Of a stretch of DNA of 64,000 bases, positions 1-8,260 are shown in pieces (position 1 is the first letter of the stretch; each line of letters begins with the position of its first letter). This stretch comes from Schizochytrium sp. CCTCC M209059. Taxonomy: Eukaryota > Sar > Bigyra > Thraustochytrida > Thraustochytriidae. The stretch lies in the NCBI GenBank assembly GCA_000818945.1, contig KN805382.1:455230-519229 (forward strand), in the 5' to 3' direction. The notes under the pieces were generated by a model. It saw nothing but the letters and a program-made list of their open reading frames with translations, had not been told where the DNA came from and ran no database searches. A program made the translations under genes and the position numbers.

Positions 1-1449
1 CTCACGAACTCTGCAGGCAACATTTTGCTTACATCGAGTGCTGCACAGGCAATCACACATACTGGCGCTGCAGCTGCAGATCTGAGCATTAGCTCGGGTG
101 GCAACGTCAATGTTGAGGGTGTGCTCTTCAACGCCAACGCGGTGACAATGTCTGGTGCGCTCACGAATTCTGCTGGTAACATTCTACTTACTTCGAGTGG
201 CGCCCAGGCAATCACCCATACAGGCGCTGCAGGGGCAGACCTGAGTGTCAGCTCAGGAGGCAACGTAAATGTCGAGGGTGTGCTCTTCAACACAAATGCG
301 GTGACCATGTCAGGTGCGCTCACGAACTCCGCAGGTAACATTCTGCTTACATCGAGTGGTGCACAGGCGATCACGCATACTGGCGCTGCAGCTGCAGATC
401 TGAGCATCAGCTCCGGCGGCAACGTTGACGTTGAGGGCGTTCTGTTTAATACGAACGCGGTAACCATGTCAGGTGCGCTCACGAACTCCGCAGGCAACAT
501 TCTGCTTACATCGACTAGCGCGCAAGCCATCACGCATACTGGCGCTGCAGCTGCAGACCTGAGCATCAGCTCCGGCGGCAACGTTGACGTTGAGGGTGTT
601 CTCTTCAACGGAAATGCTGTGTCGGCAGTGTCGACCCTGGCCATGACTGATGCCTTGACTTTGAGTGCCGATGCAGCGACAATCACCCACTCTGGAGCCA
701 CTTCGCTCACGGTCGTCTCGACAAGTGGTCCCGTCATTGTCGAAGGCGTGACAATGAGCTCGCAGGCACTCTCCGCCGTTACCGATATAACTATGACTGG
801 AGCACTCACGAACTCTGCAGGCAACATTTTGCTTACATCGAGTGGTGCACAGGCAATCACACATACTGGCGCTGCAGCTGCGGATCTGAGCATCAGCTCA
901 GGTGGCAACGTCAACGTCGAGGGGGTGCTCTTCAATACGAACGCGGTGACCATGTCAGGCGCGCTCACGAACTCTGCTGGCAACATTCTGCTTACATCAA
1001 CTAGCGCACAAGCCATTACACACACTGGTGCCGCGGCTGCAGATCTGAGCATCAGCTCAGGTGGCAATGTCGACGTCGAGGGCGTGCTCTTCAACACAAA
1101 TGCGGTGACTATGTCAGGCGCGCTCACGAACTCCGCAGGCAACATTCTTCTGACGTCGACTAGCGCGCAAGCCATTACCCATACTGGCGCCGCAGCTGCA
1201 GATCTGAGCATCACCTCTGGCGGCAACGTTGACATTGAGGGTGTTCTCTTCAACGGAAATGCCATGTCGGCAGTATCGACTTTGGCCATGACTGGTGACT
1301 TGACCTTGAGCGGCGCTTCAGCGACAATTACCCACTCAGGTGGCACTTCGCTCACGATTGTCTCGACAAGTGGTCCTGTCATCGTCGAAGGCGTGACAAT
1401 GAGCTCGCAGGCACTCTCCGCCGTGACCGATGTGACGATGTCTGGGGAC
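1..1449 (+). repeat. 159-bp coding repeats in a higher-order pattern
   Basis: Repeat units begin at 1, 160, 319, 478, 805, 964, 1123 and 1450, judged by the recurring ctcacgaa-type block. Spacing is 159 bp (53 codons) except for two 327-bp composite units (478-804 and 1123-1449). The composites carry an inserted divergent half containing TSLT-VSTSGPVIVEGV. The order 327+159+159 gives a 645-bp higher-order period between 478 and 1123. All spacings are multiples of three, so the frame is kept. Confidence 0.9.
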
Positions 1450-3180
1450 CTGACGAACTCCGTAGGCGATATTCTGCTCAGTTCGTCGAGTGCACAAGCC
1501 ATCACCCATAGTGGTGGTGCGGCCCAAGATCTCAGTATCAGCTCTGGCGGCAACGTTGATGTGGAGGGCGTACTCTTCAACGCAAACGCTGTTGCTTCAG
1601 TGTCAACTTTAGGCATGACGAGCGACTTGACCAACTCGGGTGGTGATATTGTGCTGAGTGCAAGTGCGATTCAATCTATCTCTCACGCGCATGCGAGTGA
1701 GCTGCAAATCTCTTCAGGAGGTGGCGTTGTGGTTGATTTGGTCACCATTGCGAGTCAGGCTGTCTCTGCAGTCACAACGCTGGGAATGAGTGGCGACTTG
1801 ACCAACTCGGGTGGTGATATTGTGCTGAGTGCAAGTGCGATTCAAGCCATTTCTCACGCGCATGCGAGTGAGCTGCAAATCTCTTCAGGAGGTGGCGTTG
1901 TGGTTGATTCGGTCACCATTGCGAGTCAAGCTGTCTCTGCAGTCACAACGCTGGGAATGAGTGGCGACTTGACCAACTCGGGTGGTGATATTGTGCTGAG
2001 TGCAAGTGCGATTCAATCTATCTCTCACGCGCATGCGAGTGAGCTGCAAATCTCTTCAGGAGGTGGCGTTGTGGTTGATTTGGTCACCATTGCGAGTCAG
2101 GCTGTCTCTGCAGTCACAACGCTGGGAATGAGTGGCGACTTGACCAACTCGGGTGGTGATATTGTGCTGAGTGCAAGTGCGATTCAATCTATCTCTCACG
2201 CGCATGCGAGTGAGCTGCAAATCTCTTCAGGAGGTGGCGTTGTGGTTGATTCGGTCACCATTGCGAGTCAAGCTGTCTCTGCAGTCACAACGCTGGGAAT
2301 GAGTGGCGACTTGACCAACTCGGGTGGTAATATTGTGCTGAGTGCAAGTGCGATTCAATCTATCTCTCACGCGCATGCGAGTGAGCTGCAAATCTCTTCA
2401 GGAGGTGGCGTTGTGGTTGATTCTGTCACCGTTGCTGGCCAGGCTGTTTCTGCCATCACAACGCTGGGGATGAGTGGCGATCTTACAAATAGCGCGGGCA
2501 ACATTGTCATGGCATCTTCAAGCGCGCAGACTATTTCTCATACTGGAGGAACTGGGCAGGACCTGTCAATTAGCTCTGGTGGCAACGTAAACATCGAGGG
2601 AGCTCTCTTCAACGGGAATGCGCTTTCGGCTGTGTCAACCCTCGCGATGACGGATGACCTCACCCTCAGCAAGGCAGCCGCATCAATCACCCACAGCGGC
2701 GCTACGTCGCTCACGATTTCGTCCGGATCCGATGTTATTGTCAATGGGGTGACGATGAACAGCGGTGCCATCTCTGGGCTAACGACGCTGGCGACGAGCG
2801 ATGATCTGACTCTCAGCAAGGCAGTTGCCGCGATCACTCATTCCGGCGCGACTTCTCTAACAATTGCTTCAACTTCTGGTACGGTCGCTGTGGAAGACGT
2901 AATTTTCACGGGCCAGGCCATTTCCAATGTTGCCACCCTCAGTGTGGGCGGAAACCAAGTGATTGGTTCTCAACAGGCTGCTGTGGCGGATATCTCCACG
3001 ACCTATGACCCTGGCGCAGCAACGATCAGTTCGTTGACGTTCTCTGCAACACCGACGCAAGCAGAGGTCGAAGCACTTCGCGATGAGTGTCAAAATCTGC
3101 GAGACTGGCTCAACGAAGCCATGACGCAAGTGAACGATCTCCTTGCTAAGACGCGAACCCACGGTCTCATTGCTACCTAA
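1..3180 (+). CDS. Giant tandem-repeat protein with viral fibre-like C-terminus (5' partial)
   Basis: The frame is open from base 1 to the TAA at 3178-3180, so the start lies left of the window; about 1059 residues are visible. Almost all of it is repeats built on a Gly/Ser/Thr/Asn-rich unit (core LTNSAGNILL, then QAITHTGA, then SSGGNV-VEGVLFN), first as 53-residue units and longer composites, then as five 57-residue units. Such short hydrophobic-polar repeats suggest a beta-solenoid or fibre. The last 75 or so residues are not repetitive: they hold GGNQVIGSQ, a Thr/Ala-rich stretch and a helix ending in DLLAKTRTHGLIAT. That helix-plus-GLIA ending resembles the C-termini of many phage and large-virus fibre or structural proteins; this is recalled family knowledge, not a search result. 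No transmembrane or anchor segment is visible. It could be a surface adhesin or a gene taken from a virus. Confidence 0.8.
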   Translation, partial: LTNSAGNILLTSSAAQAITHTGAAAADLSISSGGNVNVEGVLFNANAVTMSGALTNSAGNILLTSSGAQAITHTGAAGADLSVSSGGNVNVEGVLFNTNAVTMSGALTNSAGNILLTSSGAQAITHTGAAAADLSISSGGNVDVEGVLFNTNAVTMSGALTNSAGNILLTSTSAQAITHTGAAAADLSISSGGNVDVEGVLFNGNAVSAVSTLAMTDALTLSADAATITHSGATSLTVVSTSGPVIVEGVTMSSQALSAVTDITMTGALTNSAGNILLTSSGAQAITHTGAAAADLSISSGGNVNVEGVLFNTNAVTMSGALTNSAGNILLTSTSAQAITHTGAAAADLSISSGGNVDVEGVLFNTNAVTMSGALTNSAGNILLTSTSAQAITHTGAAAADLSITSGGNVDIEGVLFNGNAMSAVSTLAMTGDLTLSGASATITHSGGTSLTIVSTSGPVIVEGVTMSSQALSAVTDVTMSGDLTNSVGDILLSSSSAQAITHSGGAAQDLSISSGGNVDVEGVLFNANAVASVSTLGMTSDLTNSGGDIVLSASAIQSISHAHASELQISSGGGVVVDLVTIASQAVSAVTTLGMSGDLTNSGGDIVLSASAIQAISHAHASELQISSGGGVVVDSVTIASQAVSAVTTLGMSGDLTNSGGDIVLSASAIQSISHAHASELQISSGGGVVVDLVTIASQAVSAVTTLGMSGDLTNSGGDIVLSASAIQSISHAHASELQISSGGGVVVDSVTIASQAVSAVTTLGMSGDLTNSGGNIVLSASAIQSISHAHASELQISSGGGVVVDSVTVAGQAVSAITTLGMSGDLTNSAGNIVMASSSAQTISHTGGTGQDLSISSGGNVNIEGALFNGNALSAVSTLAMTDDLTLSKAAASITHSGATSLTISSGSDVIVNGVTMNSGAISGLTTLATSDDLTLSKAVAAITHSGATSLTIASTSGTVAVEDVIFTGQAISNVATLSVGGNQVIGSQQAAVADISTTYDPGAATISSLTFSATPTQAEVEALRDECQNLRDWLNEAMTQVNDLLAKTRTHGLIAT
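1624..2478 (+). repeat. Five near-identical 171-bp coding repeats
   Basis: Units start at 1624, 1795, 1966, 2137 and 2308, exactly 171 bp (57 codons) apart. By eye, units 1 and 3 are identical over the whole unit. Units 2 and 4 share the gattcggtc and gtcaagctg variants, which points to a 342-bp dimer duplication. Unit 5 has diverged in its 3' half. Near-identity at silent positions implies recent duplication or gene conversion. Confidence 0.92.
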
Positions 3181-4094
3181 AACGAACAGAGACAATTTTA
3201 TGTATCAGTTTTTAATGCATTTTTCACTTTCACTTTCACTTTCACTTTCCCTTTCAATTTCCTTCCATTCCTATGATCGTCGAAAGGGCTTTATTAATCC
3301 GGTAGCCAGCCAGACACCAGCCTGAGCCAGATTGCCTGCGTCATCTGGGTCTTGACCTCTCTCTCTCTCTTACCTTTTCTTTCTTTCCCCTCTCTCTCTC
3401 CCCCGCCCCCCTCTCTCCTGCTTGCCGGTGCTTTTGCATACAAAATTTTGATCCGTTGCGTTCGCGCCGGCCGCCGCCGCCGCAACATTGACCGAGCCTT
3501 TTCCCATTCATGCCGTAGGGTGGCGCGTGGCTTGTCTACACTATACACTTCACTTGTGTCAGATTAACGAAATTGGTAGCTCGCCTGGTCACTTTTCTGC
3601 TTGTAGTACACAGACGCCATCGGTTCGAGCCGAAACGAAGCTGTCGAAAAAGCTTTGACCCACAAGCGTGTAAGGTGAGGCAAGCGGACCAAGATCAGGT
3701 CTTGTAGCTCCGCCGGCATTCAGCAAATCTCGTACGAGGCTGGCTGGTTCGCTTGCCACGCCACGCTCGGTACGAAGGTAGCCACGGATTGCTTGGCCTG
3801 CTTGCTTGCGCGAGGTCAGAGAGTTCACGTTCGGCCTGGTGGTGAGTGCCCCCGATCCGATTGGAGACGGAAGTTCCAGGGTCACTCCGCGCCACTTGCG
3901 TGCGTGCGCGTAAAGCATTGTGAACAGAGTCAATTGCCTCATTGTCAGCGCGCGAGAGGCTGGCCAAGACGTCCTATACGTCGACGACCAGACTTTTACA
4001 CCTACGAAATCTTGCTAATCTCTATCCATCTATTGTAATCAACGCGATCCGACCAGCAGCGACACGCATCTAAGGAGGAGTCGCGTCTCAGCCA
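3181..4094. other. Intergenic region with pyrimidine-rich simple repeats
   Basis: This 914-bp gap has no convincing gene. It contains a TTTCAC-type hexamer run near 3222-3251, a CT/C-rich tract near 3354-3420 and a GC-rich stretch around 3465-3485. The short frames here lack homology or codon-like character. It should hold the 3' end of the repeat gene's transcript and the promoter of the Gln-rich gene. Confidence 0.6.
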
Positions 4095-4301
4095 ATGTAC
4101 TCCAGTCCGAGCTCAAGGTTCTTTTCTCATCCTGCTGAGTATTTGGAAAGACCTCAGGAGCCAATACCGAGACAGCAGCAGCCACTTCCATACTCGACGC
4201 AACAATTTTATTCGACTCAGCAGCAATCAAGAGGTCGGTGGGAATCACACTTAAGCTATGATACTTATCATCAGCCATGGCAGCAGCAACAGCAACAGCC
4301 G

Positions 4302-4342
<41 letters not shown>

Positions 4343-6116
4343 GTGGCAGCAACAAAAATGGAGCCAGCAGCATCAGTATCATCAACGACAGCAGCAGCAA
4401 CATTTTCAACAACAGCACCAGTATCAGCACCAGTACCAGCCCCAGCAGTCATGGGATCATCAGCAACAATGGCAGCAAAGGCAAGAACAGCAAAGGCGTC
4501 AGCAACAATGGCAGATGCAGCAGCGGCAGCAGCAGCAGCTATGGCAGCAGCAGCAGCAGCAGCAGCAGAGACAACAGCAGAGACAACAGCAACAGCAGCA
4601 GAACCAGCAGCAGAAACAACAACAACGACGACAACAAGAACAAAAAGAACAACAGCAACAGCAATACCAAATACAGCAGGAGCGAAAGTCGTTGTCCAAA
4701 CAACAGCAACCGCGAAAACAACAACCAACACCGGAGTCAAGAATCTCGCTGCAACACACCCAGCAGCAAGATAAGATCCCCCTGCAACACCCGCATAGTA
4801 AAGAACTTGAGCGTGAGAAGACGCAGAAGTATGAATACTACGAGCGACGCCGCTGGGAAGAGGAGGCCAAAGCCAGGGCAAACATTGTGGCTACCTCGGC
4901 AATTCGCTCAGAGTCCTCTATCTCCCGCTCCAAGAAGTTGTCTTCCAGCAGCAATAACCAATGCAAGCAGGTTTTATCAGATAGTCCAAAGTGGGCCATT
5001 CCCACATGGGAATCTCCAGCGTATGCGAGCGACTGCAGCGATGACGACGATGATGACGATGATGACGACAAATACGAGGCTTACAACGCAAACGATGAAA
5101 GAGAAACCAAGTCGCGTCATGAAAACACAGACGATCGTTACCTCCGCGGCATCGTCACCAAGCAACCGCGCGCGCCGACACCTCCACGAGCGAGGCCTTA
5201 TGTACGTCCGCCAACGCCACCTCGGGCATCAACGCCCCCTCGCGGCTACCAGAGACCTTCTTCTCCACATAGGCGGCCCAGCAGCGAATCGCTTCCGTCT
5301 CCTCAACTGAGACCTCGAGCGCCAACTCCGCCTCAGCTGAGACCTCGAGCGCCGACTCCACCGCGTGAAAGGCTTGGGTCGAAGGAGTTTCGGTATGAAG
5401 AGGATGTTGGCTTGCAGCGTCGGCACTCCATGAATACTTCGTACCTGCGCGAGCAATTTCAACAAAGTCCCAGACGCGCGAGCGCTGGCAGCTTTAATGA
5501 CAGTACGAAGGTGAGCAGTAGCGCGTCGACGCGGCGGCTTCGTTGGCGGGATTACATGCTTGAAGACGTTGCCCTCTTCTCCAAGACCGATCCTCCCAAC
5601 AAGGTCAAGACCTGGGTCGACAAAAAAGCCAGGTCTCCTTCTCATAGCGGCAAGGAAGGGCTCGCCGATCAAGATGCACAATCTTTGAGTTATGTCGGCG
5701 ACCTGAAGACAAATCGAGGCGTCGGCATCATGTCTGGGGGATCCAGCGAGAAAGCTGGTGATGGAACGGTTGGAGACATCGTTCCATCCCAGCAGTTGAA
5801 CCTTAGTGCATTGTCTGGAGCCAGCACTGCTCAGCTCACACAAAACATTGTTCCTATATTGCGCACGGGAAAATTGACCTCGGACGCAAAGAAATTATGG
5901 GCGAACGTTTCCGTATCGCGTTTGCTCGGCCTTCGGAAGCGCGGCGACCCCAACCACCGTGGTCGCTTCAAGGCCAACACCATCGTTGGAAAGAACACAA
6001 TTAATAATAGCGGGCATTGGCGCACCGTCGAGGTTACGAACATGCTTTGGATACATCACACGGGCTATATGGACTCTCATCGCCCGGCCTCTCTGCCCTC
6101 CTGGCCAAAGTACTAG
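4095..6116 (+). CDS. Gln-rich, Pro-rich low-complexity protein, unknown function
   Basis: A 673-residue frame from ATG 4095 to TAG 6114-6116. Residues about 25-240 are dominated by Gln with interspersed Trp, His, Tyr and Arg, encoded by mixed CAG/CAA. A run of 11 or so Asp follows near residue 315. Then come repeated APTPPRA/LRPRAPTPP motifs (about 355-440) that resemble SH3-type ligands. The C-terminal 190 residues are of normal complexity, with a basic segment RRLRWRDYMLEDVALF and a Leu/Lys-rich tail, but I do not recognise a family. This frame is preferred to the other open frames across the CAG tract because it alone continues about 1 kb beyond it in non-repetitive sequence. A disordered scaffold or RNP-type role is possible, but nothing demonstrates it. 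Confidence 0.65.
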
Positions 6117-6425
6117 AACGTAATTCTTTGGGTATAGAACTGAAGCCATTGTTTCAAAGAACTTTGCAGCTGAGTGGAGTGGATCCACCTGGGCTTTCTC
6201 GCGTCTTGTTGTGTTCGTCGTGTGTGTCAATGGCCCTTTTCACAGGCTTTATCGAAGCCATTTCTAATGTTTGTCCGTCAACACTCTACGATGAATAGAA
6301 CAACCTTTTTCTTTATTTTTTCATGGCAGAACTTCGTTTTGATCGTCGGCGTCTGCGTGAGACAAACCCGCAACTAAACATTCATTACTTTGCGGCTGGG
6401 CCGCGTCGCCGCCCGGACACGAAGC

Positions 6426-7007
6426 ATGGGCTCGCAGGAGAGCGGCAGCAGTGGCGCCGGCGCGGGCGGCGCAAAGGGCCCGTCTGTGCTGGAGTTGGAC
6501 ATCAAGGAGCTGGAAAACGCGATCGAGCACCTCGAAAGATCCAACACCGAGCTGGCAGACTTTCTCGAGGAGGAGGGGCCAGACCAAGACCTGAGCCAGG
6601 CCGTTGAGGAGAATTTGGCAGCGATTGAGATTAAACGAGGGCGTCTTGCTAAGCTCAAGGACCTACTCGAAGAAGCACAAGGGGTTGGCAGCGATACGAA
6701 AGCATCCGTTCACAACGCGGAAAGCCTTCAACCTTCCACTCTCCCTGCCGAGTCAGCCATTGGAGATAGTGCTGGCAAAACACCCGTAGAACTTACGCAC
6801 GAAGCTTCACAAGCTTCTGCAACACCCAGTAACGCCATGCCGCCTCCACCGCATGAGCCAGCCGCGCCACAAGAAGAAGAAGAGCTTTCGCCGCCAGCGG
6901 ATCCTGCCAAGACGGCAGAAGAAAAGGCAAAGCCCAACGTTGCACCGAGCGCTGGGGCTGAAAAGAAAATAGCAAAACCAACAACGCATCCTGGTCTTAT
7001 CCTTTGA
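6426..7007 (+). CDS. Small coiled-coil protein with disordered acidic/Pro tail
   Basis: 193 residues from ATG 6426; the frame is open 12 codons further upstream but without an ATG. A Gly/Ser-rich N-terminus (1-18) is followed by a heptad-like helical region at about 20-85, with the blocks LERSNTELADFL, AVEENLAAIEIKRGRL and LAKLKDLLEE. The rest is rich in Ala, Pro, Glu and Ser and ends in HPGLIL. The LERSN-EL plus EEN--I--K pattern looks like a conserved small eukaryotic coiled-coil domain, but I cannot name the family. It converges on the next gene with only 109 bp between stops. Confidence 0.65.
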   Translation: MGSQESGSSGAGAGGAKGPSVLELDIKELENAIEHLERSNTELADFLEEEGPDQDLSQAVEENLAAIEIKRGRLAKLKDLLEEAQGVGSDTKASVHNAESLQPSTLPAESAIGDSAGKTPVELTHEASQASATPSNAMPPPPHEPAAPQEEEELSPPADPAKTAEEKAKPNVAPSAGAEKKIAKPTTHPGLIL

Positions 7008-7116
7008 AAGTAAGTAAAGTAATGGCAAGAGTGCCGGTGCGCTCGGTGCGTTTGTTGAATTATAATATCAGCAATATACAGTTCATCTCGCACTCAGGTG
7101 CTCATGATATTTATAC

Positions 7117-7980
7117 CTAGTAGTCTTCGTCCGCGTTCGATGGTTCGGTAGTTGTGACAGGTATCAAAAGGGCCTCATCCAGACGTCGTATAAGCCGACG
7201 AGCATCTTGAGCTTGATTTTCCTTTTGCTGAATTAGCGCCGTGAGTCGGTCGCTGTCCTCGCCTGTGGCGCGGAGCTCAAGCACGAGACCGTCCATGCGC
7301 TCTGAGGCAGCCGAGAGCGCAGCGCGCGTGCTGTACAGCGCCGTTAGCTCTTTTGCAAGACGTGCGCCGACCTCGTCAAAGTCCATGACGCTCCGTTGGC
7401 AGACCCTCTTGAGCGCATTTAATTCGTCGCTGACACTGGAATCATCGTCGCTCGCAGCCTTTTGACGCAAGAGCCGGTTCCACACCCGCTCGAGCTCGAC
7501 GTTGGCGACAAGCACTTTGCGGCACGAGTCGAGCAGCGCATCCACCTTTCCTGCGCGCTTGTCAAGCTTGGTCCAAAGCTCAAAGTCTGCACCTTTTTGT
7601 CGCGGGAATATGCTCAGGTCTACGCCAAGCTTGGCGCGAAAGCTCTTCTTAACTTCGCTTCCATGCTCGTGCTCGTCACGATTTTGGTCCTGCTCTTGGT
7701 CTTGTGTTCGCTGGTCCTGGCCCTGCTGCTGGGTGTGCTGCACGAGATTGTCCTGGTCCTGATTCTGGTCCTGGTCCTGGTCCTGGTCTCGACGAAGTTG
7801 CGACCTTGGCTCTGCAGAGCTCTGCGTGGCAGCCGTCGCCGCTGGCGTTCCGCACGCCTGTTCGTGAAACTTGTCCAGCTGCGAGGCCGGACTCGCGCCT
7901 TCGCAGAGGCCCCCGCTCAGGGCCCCCACGCGCGCGCGCAGCGCCGCGAGCAGCGGCCCGCGCCGCGCGCCCGCCTCCAT
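7117..7980 (-). CDS. Coiled-coil protein with Asp/Gln repeat, unknown function
   Basis: 287 residues reading leftward from ATG 7980 to TAG 7117-7119; 12 upstream codons are open from a GTG. Residues about 60-105 are a low-complexity Gln/Asp run (DQDQDQDQNQ type), produced by hexamer repeats near 7750-7795. The C-terminal two thirds (about 110-275) are predicted from composition to be alpha-helical coiled coil, starting with SFRAKLGVDLSIFPRQ and containing LLDSCRKVLVANVELERVW. A helical subunit of a trafficking complex is conceivable, but I see no decisive signature. It diverges from the Pus3 gene over a 280-bp gap. Confidence 0.6.
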   Translation of the reverse strand: MEAGARRGPLLAALRARVGALSGGLCEGASPASQLDKFHEQACGTPAATAATQSSAEPRSQLRRDQDQDQDQNQDQDNLVQHTQQQGQDQRTQDQEQDQNRDEHEHGSEVKKSFRAKLGVDLSIFPRQKGADFELWTKLDKRAGKVDALLDSCRKVLVANVELERVWNRLLRQKAASDDDSSVSDELNALKRVCQRSVMDFDEVGARLAKELTALYSTRAALSAASERMDGLVLELRATGEDSDRLTALIQQKENQAQDARRLIRRLDEALLIPVTTTEPSNADEDY

Positions 7981-8260
7981 CGTGCGCGCGAGCACCTCAG
8001 AATTCGTGCTCTGCACTGGCAGATAGAGGCTTCTTCTGTTCTATATCTAGGCCTATAGGAGTTACGGTTAACCAGTTCCGCATCGGTTCTACTTCAGTTC
8101 CGCACCGGTGTCGCAAGGGTTCCGATCCGGGTCCGCCAGGACGTGGCCCAGCCACTCGCCGTCGTCGCCGGGCAGACTCGACTCAACTACGCCACCAGGA
8201 GATAGGCGCGACCATCGCCGGCGCGGGGAGCATAGCGAGCGAGCAAGAGCTTGGGAGAGG
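7981..8260. promoter_or_regulatory. Shared upstream region of two divergent genes
   Basis: The 280 bp between the starts of the coiled-coil gene (minus) and the Pus3 gene (plus) must contain both promoters if the starts are right. The sequence shows an AT-rich patch with the palindrome TAGGCCTA near 8048-8055. No TATA box or other element can be assigned with confidence. Confidence 0.3.

Noticed and set aside
3615..3640. A GGTTCGAGCC sequence resembling a tRNA B box
   Set aside because: The flanking bases do not form a T-arm or acceptor stem; no tRNA cloverleaf could be drawn here or elsewhere in the window.
4039..4881. A 280-codon minus-strand Ala/Val-rich frame across the CAG tract
   Set aside because: It is the reverse reading of the CAG/CAA repeat; outside the repeat it has no recognisable content, while the plus-strand frame continues into non-repetitive coding sequence.
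8046..8056. The palindrome TAGGCCTA as a shared regulatory element (also near 36343 and 60245)
   Set aside because: About one chance occurrence of any 8-mer is expected in 64 kb; three copies with no consistent position relative to genes is not convincing.
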